A stretch of 64,000 nucleotides of DNA, from contig OZ018321.1 in NCBI GenBank assembly GCA_963969495.1, positions 126,102,298 through 126,166,297 on the forward strand, given 5' to 3'. The stretch's first letter is position 1. Every line of letters starts with the position of its first letter. The translations under genes and the position numbers were made by a program. The notes under the pieces are model-generated. The model did not search any database. It saw only the letters and a list, made by a program, of their open reading frames with translations, and had not been told where the DNA came from. Positions 45,538 to 57,319 of this stretch are shown piece after piece. This DNA is from Ceratothoa steindachneri. Lineage: Eukaryota; Arthropoda; Malacostraca; Isopoda; Cymothoidae.

Positions 45538-45600
<63 letters not shown>
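45536..45600. repeat. (TA)n microsatellite
   Basis: About 32 TA units, starting inside the codons that follow LPKY, as in the copy at 10376. Confidence 0.95.
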
Positions 45601-45607
<7 letters not shown>

Positions 45608-46086
45608 CATATATTTATATAGGTACATATTTTGTTGAAGACTATTGTATATTTATATTTAATTAATTTTCTTTAACAACTTTCTACTTTCCGTATTATT
45701 TTCTTTTCTCCACCTTGAAGATAGGAAATTATTGCTCTTATGTACATCTCTCCTTTTTTTCAAGTCACTGTGTTTGGTAAAAATCAGACTTTAAATACTA
45801 TGCTTTTGATCTTGCGCGATCATTTTCAGAGAAGATTTTGCTCTCCTTTGCCTCCTTTACAGATTAAAGTAAGGTGGGCAACCGAGGTGAGAGAAGTGAG
45901 TGAGATGATAGATAAAAAGATGAGTTTTTTGCGGGGGAGAGTGAGATGTGATTAAGCGTGGTGAAAGTAAACTTTGCCAGGAGACTGGCTGTGCTTTTCC
46001 ATTGGTGAATTATAGCTATTCCTGGTTCGTAGTTTATTCTTTTTTTTGTGTACCCTTTTCAGGTAAGCCCGTTCTAATTCACTAAT

Positions 46087-46090
<4 letters not shown>
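45601..46090. other. Gene-free stretch
   Basis: AT-rich with a more balanced part at 45880-45960. No recognisable coding similarity; nothing else seen. Confidence 0.5.

Positions 46091-46147
<57 letters not shown>
46091..46147. repeat. (TA)n microsatellite
   Basis: About 28 TA units. Confidence 0.95.
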
Positions 46148-46151
<4 letters not shown>

Positions 46152-46241
46152 AATGATCTCGATCGCCTGGAAGGTAAGCACATTCGTATAAAGGCTTTCC
46201 ACATGAGGAGGGAAAACGACAACAGAATATAATCAGTCAAA

Positions 46242-46448
46242 ATGGCCAACAAACATAATACGAGAGCACTAGAACAGGATGAACATTTTTTAGAGAGTTT
46301 GCTCATAAATGACCAATTAAGAATATTCCCTGGTGAATGTGTTACCTTACATCGAAACACATACAAATCTTTTGTATGTGGGAAGTATAAGGCTGGTGGT
46401 GCCGAAACAACCAAGAGATACACCAAACACTCAGCTTTAAACAAGTGA
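46242..46448 (+). pseudogene. Gag C-terminal fragment (GECVTLHRNTYKS type)
   Basis: A 68-codon open stretch. FPGECVTLHRNTYKSF and GAETTKRYTKHSALNK match a second fragment at 47390-47506 (GDCVTLNHHTFTC, RRNTRQSKRTA). The latter is directly followed by an endonuclease-like start, so both are read as Gag C-termini of another Jockey-like subfamily. The N-terminal Gag is missing. Confidence 0.5.
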
Positions 46449-47113
46449 AGCGTTTTGTAATGGACGAAGGCTCATATTTTCCCTTCCAAATTATCAAAGA
46501 ATGAGGGAATGAGGAGCCATTGAATTATAGCGAGCGTGACAGCGTTGAAAACTAATATAACCGCAAAAGGATTAAATAAATCAAAACACGATAAAAACTC
46601 AGGGTTATTACAATGTTTCAAATTATAATCATACCTGGGAAGTTTCTCAGATAAGAACAGGAAATGCAAAACCAATGAAGACTCCAAAGAGTGAAAAATG
46701 GACAAAAACAAACTACAGTGAACTAAGAGAAACACTAAGATGAAATTTAACAAAGTAGAAACCACAAGTGAAAACATGAGGAAACAACAAAAACTAACAG
46801 ACAAACACTGAATACAAGCTTATAAATACAACGGCATGAATGCTACATAATATATATGAATTAATAAATGAAAACAAATAACAGAGATTGGACGGACCAG
46901 TAATCAATTTAATTAGAAATATAAAGAGAGAATATAAATAACAGAGAGAGTAACCGAGATTGGTGATTCTCCTGCAAACTACAGAGAGGTTGTTCGGAAC
47001 GACTGGATAGGTAAAGTACAAATAGAAAAAATAGGAAACGTAGTTCGGATTCCACGTTAATTACTAGGTCCAAAAAGTGGAATATTCCATTTTTTGTCCT
47101 CTATTACCCATGC
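46449..47113. other. AT-rich DNA after gag fragment, probable 3' UTR
   Basis: No gene. GGCATGAATGC at about 46834 resembles the GGCTTGAATGC motif of the 3' UTRs elsewhere in the window. If it is a 3' UTR, this is a third gag fragment followed directly by a 3' UTR without ORF2. Confidence 0.35.
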
Positions 47114-47600
47114 TTGCAGGAACAAGGTCAACTTAGATCAACTCTTGTTCTCCTACTGATTTATATTTTCATCCACGTTTCTTCTCCTCTCCCACCACTA
47201 CACCCCGCCATAACTTTTCCTTCGGGCGCACTAAACTCGGTGGGACCTAGAAGAGAAGGAGATTTGGGAGGCGATAGGGGTTGCCTGTGTTTTTCCCCTC
47301 TCTTTCCGCTAGGCGAAGAAGTGGAAGGACCTGATGACGATACTCTATTGATCTTCCTAAAAAAAAGCCTTCTCTTATTCAGTGTTCACCCTGGAGACTG
47401 CGTGACTCTTAACCACCATACCTTTACTTGTGTCCATCGTGGAAATTCTGGAGGCGATACTGACACTTACAGACGGAACACTCGCCAGAGCAAGAGAACC
47501 GCTTAAACAAAAAAAAAACAAGTGAACAATGGATTACAGAACGAATGGATGGCTCGGGAAAACAGCTCTTCAGAGAAATAGATCCAGACATACTCCACAG
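47114..47600 (+). pseudogene. Gag C-terminus and ORF2 start fragment
   Basis: Open from 47114 to 47506: a proline/serine-rich part, then LFSVHPGDCVTLNHHTFTCV and a basic end (NTRQSKRTA, stop 47504-47506). After about 30 bp, NGWLGKTAL and, in another frame, FREIDPDI correspond to NVNGW and REIDPDI at the start of the endonuclease in other copies. It breaks off near 47600 at a Penelope-like end. Confidence 0.55.
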
Positions 47601-47654
47601 TTAGTTAAAAAGTCCCTCTGAAGTTTTGTCTTCTTGCCACGGACTGTGGTTCTC

Positions 47655-47799
47655 TCATATTCTCTAAACAGTGTAATATGCTCAGGATGTTGGTGAAATA
47701 GATTCCTGAGCTGGCCATGTCTTCTCGTGGTATTGATGGCCAGCTCAGGAATCTATTCCACCAACATCCTGAGCATATTACACTGTTTAGAGAATATGA
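47655..47799. repeat. Inverted repeat, 64-bp arms, 17-bp loop
   Basis: Left arm 47655-47718 and right arm 47736-47799 are complementary with one mismatch in the part checked base by base. The outer end (TCATATTCTCTAAACAGTG) runs into Penelope-like terminal sequence. Confidence 0.92.
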
Positions 47800-47930
47800 A
47801 GACATATTTATTCCAGAACAGTTTCGGTGTATCACATACCCTTGTCAACTGGCAACTGAGTAGAAAATTACAAAAAACTTCATATACACCTCTGATCTGA
47901 TAGACAAAGATCATGTGGCAAGAAAACAAA
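47772..47930 (-). mobile_element. Penelope-like terminal sequence, inverted
   Basis: Minus-strand homologue of 56880-57005: TGATCTTTGTCTATCAGRTC, then GTTGACAAGGGT, ACCGAAACTGTTCTGGAAT and ATATGTCTTC. It precedes the plus-strand Penelope-like ORF. Terminal repeats of this class can be in inverted orientation. Confidence 0.75.
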
Positions 47931-47959
47931 ACTTCAGTGTGACCTTTTAATTAACTGTT

Positions 47960-49570
47960 TACAAGTGATATTCCGTTTAACGGTGTACATAACTGCATAT
48001 TAAAAGAACCTGTGGAGAAAGCAAAACGAGAAGTGAACACATTATTATATAAAGTGAGACAGGCAAGAATAAATCTACATGAAAACTGTGATGAGATCGT
48101 AGTACATCATGCAGTGTCTGTCAATGAAAGAAGTGTCCAATAAAAAATCTTTTATCATAGTAAATATCCTGAGAGGAAACTTAACCGAAATTTTATGAAC
48201 AGTCTCTGGATTAAAGGTTCAACTCCCAATAAGAACATTCTGAATATGTGGTCATATGAACTGACTGAGGATGAGAAATTTGCTCTGGGATATGGTCTGA
48301 GCTTTTCAACTAAGACATGTGATGAGTTCTCACTTGATCATTTAGTTACCATAGCGAAATCAGAATATGACAACAATATAAGCAGTCAATTTCTTAGTGG
48401 TTGCGTGTTTAGTGCCCTAAATTCAGAGAAATAAGACAACAATGGTTTTACTAAGTGGTTCAGAATAGCTTTAAAATCCTTAAACAAAACAGCAATATTG
48501 TTGTAACAAAATCAGCCAAAACCAATCAAGTATTCATTCTGGACCAACCAAGTTATAATAATAAACTTAGTGAACTTCTTAATGATGTAAACACGTATGA
48601 AAAGCTAAGGAGTGACCCTCTTAGTAACACAGTAAGTAATTTCAATACTAAATTGAAGAGGATATTAAAGAACCCAGAATTAATTAATCAGTTCAAGGCT
48701 ATCAACTCTTCACTCCCCTACATGTACGAGCCTCCCAAGACCCATAAAGAGAGATGTTCCTTGAGTCCTATTAAATCCAACATTAAAGCTTCCACATATA
48801 AGATCTCAAAATGGCTCGCCGAACATTTATCTCCAGTAGTTGGAAGAATTTCAGCAGCAAACATTAAAAACTCAAGCCTTCGTGGATCGCCTTAATCATC
48901 TTCAACTTCCAGAAGGCAAACTTGTGAGTTTTGTCTTCAGTGGATGAAGACATCAGCCATCTTAGAAGAGTTATCCTTAACCTCAACTTGGATCTTCCCA
49001 TCGCAGCTAATAAATTGGTTGGTTTAGTGGAATTGTGTCTCTCAGATAATGTGTTTCTAGTTAATGATAAGTTTTATAGACAGAAATTTGGGTTAAGTTT
49101 GGGATATAATTTATCGCCGATATTGGCTTGTCTCTTCATGGAGTATCTTGAGACAGGTTTCCTACCCAGTATTTCTCCCTCTAACTTCATATGGTTAAGG
49201 TATATTGATGATGCTTATTCAGTATGGCCTGATAATCTTAAATTTGACCATTTCTTCAGTTACTTAAATAATTTGCATGCTTCAATTAAATTTAAATATG
49301 AGTGGGAAGAAAACAACAAATTACCATTTTAGATGTCCTTATCAACAAATAATACCATGATATAAAATTATCTGTATAGTATACAGGGAGAGAACTCACT
49401 CAAATGCATATATAGATTATTTTTCATGTCATGATAATACTTTTAAAATATCTGTAATATCTACCTTGTTTCTTAGACCATATAGAATATGTCATCTTTC
49501 TTATCTAGACGAAGAAATAGTTAAAATCAAGACTACTTTTTCAGAACTGTATTACCCAGATTGGTTTATA
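47960..49570 (+). pseudogene. Penelope-like element copy 2: N-terminal region and RT
   Basis: N-terminal part at 47960-48434 (NSLWIKGSTPNKNILNMWSY). The RT region starts near 48455: NIVVTKSAKTNQVFILDQPS, then LPYMYEPPKTHK, SPIKSNIKASTYKISKWLAE and LSPVVGRI, a frameshift, and VDEDISHLRRVILNLNLDLP (48934). KFGLSLGYNLSPILACLFME is motif B; the catalytic YIDD is at 49201-49212 in WLRYIDDAYSVWP. FKYEWEENNKLPF ends the long stretch at 49332; traces continue (PYRICHLSYLDEEIVKIK) to about 49570. The RT lacks only a few residues compared with copy 1. The GIY-YIG part is absent. Confidence 0.86.
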
Positions 49571-49689
49571 ACATCAGCTCATTTGTAGCTAGGAAAACTC
49601 ACTATTCTAATAAGCCCGCACGTTCTAATGACTTCAGCAAATGTATAACATGGCCATATAATGACAAAAGAAAAATTGACTGCTCTGGT

Positions 49690-50070
49690 TGCCTGAGTTA
49701 GTCTGTGTACCGCTGGGACAACTTCGGAACGAAAATTGTAAAGCAAAATTTTGAAAAAGTGAATTGTGATACTCGCTTCGATAGTGAAAATTTGGGAAAG
49801 TGATAAAGCGGGATACGCTTCGAAAAGTGGACCACTGGCTTGCAATTTTAGAAGGTTGAGGAAGAATCTTCACTCCTTCGTGGAGACGGGAAGCGAAGCC
49901 TCACCTAACCCACACGCTAGCCTGAAGGAAGTTTTTAAGGTAAAGTAAAAGTATTTGGACATTTGCCCCTTTTTCTCTCTCTCCCCTCCCCTTCTATAAA
50001 CACCTTTAAGTGCATACATACAAATACACTTTCACATAAATCCCCTAACGCATCATATGATGCAGGAGAG
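49690..50070 (+). other. Probable 5' UTR of copy N
   Basis: Non-coding DNA upstream of the Gag start, ending in a pyrimidine-rich stretch (TTTTTCTCTCTCTCCCCTCC). The exact 5' end is not defined. Confidence 0.45.
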
Positions 50071-52257
50071 ATGAGGGAAACTCTCCGTATAACTCTTCAG
50101 GTCCTCCCGGAGGGCCCGAAACCCGATCGAGAAAAAGTGTTTGAAAAAGTTTACGGAATCCTACGCATTGCCTTGGTAAAACTAATTGACTTAAACAATG
50201 GATACTCAGCTATTTGCGCGAAAGAGGCCGATTGCGAAGCCTTGACCTCGGGAAAAGCTGTTGAATGCCTTAAGACAATTAACCTAAAATCGACCACACC
50301 GCGACAAATTAGAACTCGCCGCATTTTAATATGCAGGCGCCTCGACCCCTGTGTTGGGAACCACTCATCGGACACAATCAAAGAGGAAATCGAACGGAAC
50401 GACGAATGGGCAAAGGTAGCTAAGGGTCTTTGAAATTCAAACAATACACGCACGTGTTTAAGATTGTTTTTGAAGACACAGCTATAGCTCAAAAGGCTAA
50501 AGATAACGGACTGCTGCTCTTTAACGTGAGAGTCTGCCCAGAGCAGATGGAACATGAGGAGTTTGTCGACTTGTAAATGTGCTTTCGGTGCTACAAGTAC
50601 GGCAAACATACCACTTATAACTGCCCTAAGAATAAAGGCTTAAATATATGCTCCATCTGTGCCGGTCGCGACCATTTTTGGCGTGACTTCAAGAATACGA
50701 CTATAAAATGCTTAAATTGCGAAGGCCCGCACCGGACCATGTCTATGGCATGTCCAGTAAAAAAGCAGGAGATTAGCAATCAAAGTAAAATTAAACGTAA
50801 AACATAGGAGATGAAAGCTAATTCGACCTACGCAAAAGTTGCAAAAGCCGCTATCGCCGAGTCTAACAACCAAAAGACCTACCTGCACATTGAAAACGAG
50901 CACTCCACAAAAATAATGTGTTGCATTTATTATGCACACATTGCAAACATAACTCGTCCTGGTACCTTTGTACAGAAGAACGGGCTGCAGGAGATGTGGT
51001 TCCCCGATAACCCTCCTTCAGAGAAGGTTATGCGTGTAACCGTAGCTCTTTAGTGCCAAGACAAGTGCCAAAAAGTTGCAAAAGCCTGCACATTGAAAAC
51101 GAGCTAAAAAATAATGTGTTGCATTTATTATGCACACATTGCAAACATAACTCGTCCTGGTACCTTTGCTACAGAAGAACGGGCTGCAGGAGATGTGGTT
51201 TCCCGATAACCCTCCTTCAGAGAAGGTTATGCGTGTAACCGTAGCTCTTCAGTGCCAAGAGAAGTGCCAAAAAGTTGCAAAAGCCGCTATCGCCGAGTCT
51301 AACAACCAAAAGACCTACCTGCACATTGAAAACGAGCACTTCACAAAAATAATGTGTTGCATTTATTATGCACACATTGCAAACATAACTCGACCTGGTG
51401 TCTTTGCTACAGAAGAACGGGCTGCAGGAGATGTGGTTCCCCGATAACCCTCCTTCAGAGAAGGTTATGCGTGTAACCGTAGCTCTTCAGTGCCAAGACA
51501 AGTGCCAAAAAGTTGCAAAAACCTGCACATTGAAAACGAGCACTCCACAAAAATAATGTGTTGCATTTATTATGCACACATTGCAAACATAACTCGACCT
51601 GGTACCTTTGCTACAGAAGAACAGGCTGCAAGAGATATGGTTTCCCGATAACCCTCCTTCAGAGAAGGTTATGCGTGTAACCGTAGCTCTTCAGTGCCAA
51701 TACAAGTGCCAAGAAGTGCCAACTGAAAACACAGCCATCTCACGTGACCCCCGACTGAAAATGCCTAAAAAACCACAAACAGAAAAACAAGCGCCACTCA
51801 CAGCGAAAAAAACACACCAGTAAAAACAAAAACACACGCAACTACACCAACCGAGGAGGCAGCACGACCCAATGAGATCAGGTCTCCTAGGTCGAGGATA
51901 ATCTCCAAAACTCGTCGCCCAAGTTCTACCTCCTCATCACGGGAGATGGAACACCAATTGAAATACCACGCGAGAGGCTTAAACCTAAAACTATATGCCC
52001 CTGAATGGGCTTCGTTCCCAGCTGAAATTGATTCCCGCGAAGTATCGGAGGGTCTTAGGACCGGACGATACAAGTGGGAATGCTCAGACGAGGTTCCGGA
52101 GCGGCAGGTTGAGGAGGCCCTTGCACCACAAAATAAGATCAAATTGACCACAGACTGCTTTTACACGATCACTGATACCGAATTTAGAAAGAAAAGAAAC
52201 GGCAGGGAGCGCACCCCGCCCAGTACACCTCATGGGGCTAAAGTAGATCACGAATAA
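50071..52257 (+). pseudogene. Gag of Jockey-like copy N with repeated middle
   Basis: Starts MRETLRITLQVLPEGPKPDR at 50071 and is open to 50433, including IALVKLIDLNNGYSAI and TPRQIRTRRILICRRLDP. A shifted frame then gives VFKIVFEDTAIAQKAKDNGL. Knuckles at 50574-50760: CFRCYKYGKHTTYNC, CSICAGRDHFWRDF (last cysteine lost), CLNCEGPHRTMSMAC. Next comes the conserved block IMCCIYYAHIANITRPGTF with MWFPDNPPSEKVMRV, which sits in a four-unit tandem repeat that disrupts the frame. The C-terminal domain is open at 51946-52257 (LNLKLYAPEWASFPAEID, GRYKWECSDEVPERQVEEAL). ORF2 starts 47 bp later. Confidence 0.85.
50835..51716 (+). repeat. Long-short-long-short tandem repeat in gag
   Basis: AAAGTTGCAAAA starts at 50835, 51072, 51271 and 51509, giving unit lengths 237, 199, 238 and about 207. 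Units 2 and 4 lack the same stretch (CCGCTATCGCCGAGTC and following). The pattern is a two-unit block of about 436 bp duplicated once. Confidence 0.92.
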
Positions 52258-52303
52258 GCATCTACTTTAATCCCACACACTAAAAGAACCAACATTACAC
52301 AAA

Positions 52304-53821
52304 ATGACCAATAGACTTACGATTATAAAAATTAATGTCGATGGGTGGGCCGGAAAAGGTTCCATCTATGGCAATATTTTGAGACAAAGTAACTCTGACA
52401 TTGTACTTATCAACGAACACGAAATGACTACGCAAAAATAATTAAAAATATTTCAATACGACGTCATTAGAAAAAATATAGCCAGGAACGGTATGACGGC
52501 TGCGCAATAGCCGTCAAATAAGGACTTAAATACAAAAAACTACCCGACTTAAATGAATCTTACCTTGCCATTGAGGTAGGCACTACCCTATGGGGGAGGG
52601 CTGGTCGTGGCCACGGAGTATCAACCCCTAAGACGCGGCTATGTACCCATGCATAACCTTCTACAGATCTTCAGTCATAAGAAAAACGTAATCTTTACTG
52701 GAGATCTGAATGCAAGGTGTGCAGCGGCAGGGTATACCTCCCACAACAATGCAGGCAGAAACATCGAAGTATTACTTGACAGACAATACGTGACAAGAAT
52801 CGGACCAGAATTCCCGACATACATTACGGGAAATGCAGAAACGAAACCTGATATTGTTTTATCCAGTATCAGGTTTCCGTACAACTACTACATTGAACCG
52901 GGCCCCATCATTCCTAGTGACCACCAGGCTATTAAAATTACAGTTGGTGTAAATCCCTTTCAAATTGCAATCCCAGAACGCAAAAGCTATAAGCAGGCGA
53001 ACTGGGAAAGCTACAGAAATTATCTTCTAAATTATATCCCAGACCCTTTACTCGATGCCAATTTATAAGAGATAGATAAAGAGCTGGATAAAGTCACTGA
53101 CCTCATAATTAAAACAGATGAAAATAGCATTCCCCATATCAAATATAAAACTCTTCCAGCTCCCGTTTGGCCCCTTCCATGTACGCCTTGGCCCAAGAAT
53201 ATAGGGACCTGTCCAATGTAGTGGCGCTGATAGACCCCAACCACAATGCCCATAAAAGAAAAAGACAGATTAAAGACGAACTCCAGACATTAATTACGGA
53301 CCAACAAATACTGATATGGGACAGAGTGATTGAAGGACTAGACATAGAAAGAGACTCACGCACCTTCTGGCAGACATTCAGACGGTTAAAAGGACAACCT
53401 CCACAGAGAAAAATTACACTCATACACGACGGTTAATAAACTTACGAAACTCAAGAGATTGAGAAAATGTTTAGGATTTTCTGGTCTTCAATCTTCAAAA
53501 TTCCCCTCGAAAAAATGACAATTATGACATCGATTTCGAAAATGACATAATCCAACAGCTAAACAGACAAATACACAAAACCTCCCCTCATCATTGTGTG
53601 TGGCAGGAAAGACTGATGGAGGGCTATGGGAGTAAAATAACTACCCAAGAGCTCTCCGTTGCAGTAAAATCCTTTCGTGAAAGAGCACCGGGTACCACGG
53701 GGCTGTCCAGGGAGAACTTCGTCAAGGCCCCACCTAACGTTCTTAGTGGACTTCTTAACATCATGAATGCCGCTCATAACACGGGCTACGTTCCCGATCA
53801 GTGGAAGGTGGCCAAGATGAT
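52304..53821 (+). pseudogene. Jockey-like ORF2, copy N, part before LTR
   Basis: Endonuclease start MTNRLTIIKINVDGWAGKGS (52304), IVLINEHEM, then after stops VATEYQPLRRGYVPMHN, TGDLNARCAAAGYTSHN (about 52697) and SDHQAIKITVGVNP. Linker: YKQANWESYRNYLLNYIPDP, EIDKELDKVTDLIIKTD, shifted IKDELQTLITDQQILIWD (about 53270). RT fingers: SVAVKSFRERAPGTTGLSRE (about 53655), GYVPDQWKVAKMI ending at the LTR. It matches copy F closely over the whole shared region. Confidence 0.86.
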
Positions 53822-54705
53822 TGTGAGGGAAACCCACGTGGAATTTCTCGAGCAGACGGAACCTCCACGTGCTGCAGAAGGCCCGGTTAGGCCTAACTTG
53901 GTAAGCCTACCCCCCCTCCCCCTTCCGCAAGCGTTAACCTCGAACCGCGTCCCCCACGATTCACCTTTATGCGGGCTAAAATAGCTCTGCCAGAAGATTC
54001 GAGGCCCTTCGAGAGTAGACCTGTTTCCCGCTAACTCCCAAATCCGGGGAGAGCCTCGGATATAAATAACGCTCGACTCCCCTGAAGATACACAGAGTTG
54101 AGAAGTCTCGCCAGAATGCAGAAGATTTCCCCATGGTTCCAAGTCAAGTGCTAGCAACAAAGCAAAGTGACAGCTGGACCATTTGTGTATTTGGAATTAG
54201 CCCCAGCCAGAAGGTAATTCCACTGAACGATCGCCCCGAGTGATTTTCCTGACTTCTCTCATCAACTCCTGTTGAAGTCCTTCTCATTTCGGCTAGCCGA
54301 AATACTTACCCCTAGACGGGAAGTTACCGCCCCCCTTTTCCCTTGCTTTTGGAGAACCGTCATCACTCCCACCTCACGTGCAGAAGACATCCGTAAGCCA
54401 ACCCCCCCACCGCCTTCAGTGGCCCAATTGAGTTAATCTTCCCCCCCTTCGTTTATTGATGTGATTTTGCCCGTTAATTCTCTGAGGTAATTTTACCCAT
54501 CAATTCCCTCATTATTTTTGTGTAAATAAATAACCTTGAGCTTTGCCATTTTTCATAATTTACATGACCTCGTTGCACTCTCTCGCTCCTCAACTCGTCT
54601 AAACTCGAGGTTTTCCGTCCCTTTTGTCGGTTCGCTTTCAAGCTATTGGTCCCTCCCTCATAGATATGATATGATATTGATATAATGTAATTTCATAGCA
54701 CGACA
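53822..54705 (+). mobile_element. Solo LTR, family 1, copy 2
   Basis: Begins TGTGAGGGAA and ends GCACGACA. Flanks ATGAT (53817-53821) and ATAAT (54706-54710) are a 5-bp target duplication with one mismatch. The host ORF2 reads KVAKMI on the left and resumes on the right as in copy F. It is homologous to the reverse complement of 67-1040. Likely promoter ATATAAATAA near 54060 and AATAAATAA polyadenylation signal near 54525. No internal genes. An 884-bp element with TG/CA ends and 5-bp duplication fits a solo LTR. Confidence 0.88.
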
Positions 54706-54710
54706 ATAAT

Positions 54711-55830
54711 TTTCATTCACAAATTGGGGAAGCCCCCGGACTGCCCTGCCAGCTTCCGGCCGATATCTCTCCTAGAATTTGCTGGCAAAGTCTTCGAGAA
54801 GATATGGGCAAATAGGGTCAACTCTTTTCTCGATGAAGCCAACTTGCATAACAAGCATAAACACGCCTTCAGAAAGAAAAAAGGGACTGACACGGCACTA
54901 GCCGTTATTACGGAAAAGCTTGCAAAGATCAAGGCAAGCAAAAGGCATGCCGACCTGGTGCTCCGCGATGTCAAGAAATCTTTTGATAAGGTTTGGAAAA
55001 GAGGACTCCAGTTTAAGATCCTTCAAGTAGGCCTCAACCCCATTCTTGAGAGGATCTATGCGATTACATAATGGAGAGGAGAGCATATGTACATATCAGA
55101 GAACACAAAGGCCCCGAATTCGAGCTCGAATCAGGGGTCCCACAAGGGGGCTGTCTCAGTCCCCTTTTATACAACATTTATACATGCGACTTACCACAAC
55201 CTCTCTCCGAAGGTACGATATACGTCCAATTTGCTAACGACATATCCCAAACTTGAACCGCCGCTTACGTTCACAGGGAATTTATGGCGAGAAATACGGC
55301 TAGGGAGATATCTAACATCAACACTTTCGAGAGGAAATGGAAGATATCAACCAATGCCCAAAACTTCAAAATCATTCCCATGTTTCGCAAGACCCTCAAC
55401 GATATACGGGTAGAAGGGAGGAGAATTCCCTGCTGCCTGGAAGGGACGGTTCTGGGGCTCAAAATCACCACAGGGGGCTACAAGAGTCATATCGGACGAA
55501 CAGTCGCGAATGGCAAGAGAGATTTGAGAGATTTTTATAGGTTCCGTGACCTAAATCGATGAAATAAACTCAAAATATTTAATGCGTGCATTCGCTCAAG
55601 ACTCTTGTACCCCCAGGCGCCATTGAACGTGAGCGCCAGGAACCACATTGCTAAACTTCAAGTTTTCCACAAAAAAGCGGTGGATTATCGGTTGGATTAT
55701 CTCCGATCAACTTGGCGCTTCACGAGAGAGCCAAGAGGATATGGCAAGCCATTGGCGCCCGCTTGACCCCTGAATCCTCTCGTACAAACTTAGAAATCGA
55801 AGTAGACAAATAAGTAAGACCATTCAAGAG
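54711..55830 (+). pseudogene. Jockey-like ORF2, copy N, part after LTR
   Basis: Resumes at GKPPDCPASFRPISLLEFAG (about 54724) and continues KHAFRKKKGTDTALAVI, LVLRDVKKSFDKVWKRG (about 54955), then in shifted frames ESGVPQGGCLSPLLYNIYTC (about 55125) and YVQFANDISQT at 55220, where FADD is FAND. Next come KWKISTNAQNFKIIPM (about 55340), VLGLKITTGGYKSHIG, DLRDFYRFRDLN, and a C-terminal domain that has lost a short piece near 55690. It ends around 55830. Confidence 0.86.
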
Positions 55831-56353
55831 TAGTAAACTACTGTCTGACGATGACGTGACTCCGAAATACACGTGACAGAACTGACAAAAAACATCCAAT
55901 GTAATGCGCAGGTTCCTTTAGTAAATTAAATCCCAAATTAAACACTATTTTGGCAAAACTCAAACAAAATATCCAAATTCACTATTAAAATTTAATTTAA
56001 ATTCATTTAAAATGAAAATGATAAAATAACTTTTTCCAAAAACTCTCAGCGGAAATAAATACCCAGCCTAAAATAAAGGCTTAAATGCCTAAAGATCATC
56101 AAGATTGAAACTAATAATTAAATTATTAATGTTAATAAAATTAAATAAACTAGAAATTTACAGTTTATTAAATAAATAAAAAACAAACAAAAAACTAAAA
56201 ACAAAACAAAAACTAACACAAATACAGAGATACCCTTTCACCAGGGACCTTTTTATTATATCTCCCACACATCATCTTTTCTTTAAATTCACCCTTTAAC
56301 CACTATACTCTCTTACTATTTTCTCTCTAACTCTACCTAAATTTCATCACTTA
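55831..56353 (+). other. 3' UTR of copy N
   Basis: A-rich with GGCTTAAATGC at 56079 and a pyrimidine-rich end matching copy F. Penelope-like sequence starts immediately after. Confidence 0.65.
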
Positions 56354-56359
56354 TTATGT

Positions 56360-56880
56360 CCAATGCCATATAATGACAAACTAAATAATTTAAAGCACTT
56401 ATTTCAGGAAACAGGAACTAAAATAGCTTTTAAAAATAATAATTTTATAAACCAAATGATGATTTCCAAAAATCCTTAAGATCAACAGGATGAAGGGGTT
56501 ATATGTAATTCCATGTAAAGATTGTGAAAATTTTATGTAGGTGAAAAGGGAAGAAATTTAGATAAGAGATTGTATGAACATAAGAGGGACATCAGAGTTG
56601 GTAATGGAAGTAGTGGAGTATTTTGTCATGTCAGAAATTTTAATCATTCCATCGATTTTCAAGGAATTAAATTTGTCTTTAAATAAAACAATTATGTCAA
56701 AAGAAAAACTTTAGAATTAAGTTTGATCACATCCATTCTTAATTTCAATTTATCTGAAGGTCAATTTTCTTTTAATAGCTTGATATGTAAGCAGTTAAAC
56801 AAAATTGTAAAACTGCCAAGCCCTAATCAGGTAGTAAATTATGTTCCCCCTGGGATTAGTTGGAGCAGGGAAGTGGGTCA
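56360..56880 (+). pseudogene. Penelope-like copy 3: GIY-YIG domain
   Basis: YNDKLNNLKHLFQETG and IAFKNNNFINQ precede the nuclease; VGEKGRNLDKRLYEHKRDIR (about 56538) is the YIG side with its arginine. FCHVRNFNHSIDFQGIKFVF and LNFNLSEGQFSFN follow. It pairs in mirror image with copy 4. The RT part is absent. Confidence 0.82.
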
Positions 56881-56934
56881 GGTAAAATGATCTTTGTCTA
56901 TCAGGTCAGAGGTGTATATGGAGTTCTCTGTATT

Positions 56935-57053
56935 TTCTACTCAGCTGCTAGTTGACAAGGGTGTGAGATAAACCGAAACTGTTCTGGAATAAATATGTCT
57001 TCAGGAAGTGTGGTTTAATTCCTCATCACCCTTCTGACAGTGCATCAATTTTC

Positions 57054-57128
<75 letters not shown>

Positions 57129-57240
57129 AAAATTAATGCAATATCGCAAGAAAAGATGAGGAATTAAACCACATTCTCCGAAGACAATTTAATTCAGAAC
57201 AGTTTCGGTTTATCTCACACCCTTTTTCAACTGACACTGG
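56935..57240. repeat. Inverted Penelope-like termini around (TA)n
   Basis: 56935-57055 and 57125-57240 are diverged inverted copies of one terminal sequence: GTTGACAAGGGTGTGAGATA and ACCGAAACTGTTCTGGAAT, then GTCTTC and GGTTTAATTCCTCATC, ending GCATCAATTTTCAT. They meet at a TA tract (57056-57124). Confidence 0.85.
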
Positions 57241-57319
57241 ATAAAAAATATAAGAAAAGTGCTTACAAACATAACACAGGGTCAGGTCGTGAAAGATCCC
57301 CTTTTTTTGCCCTAATCCC

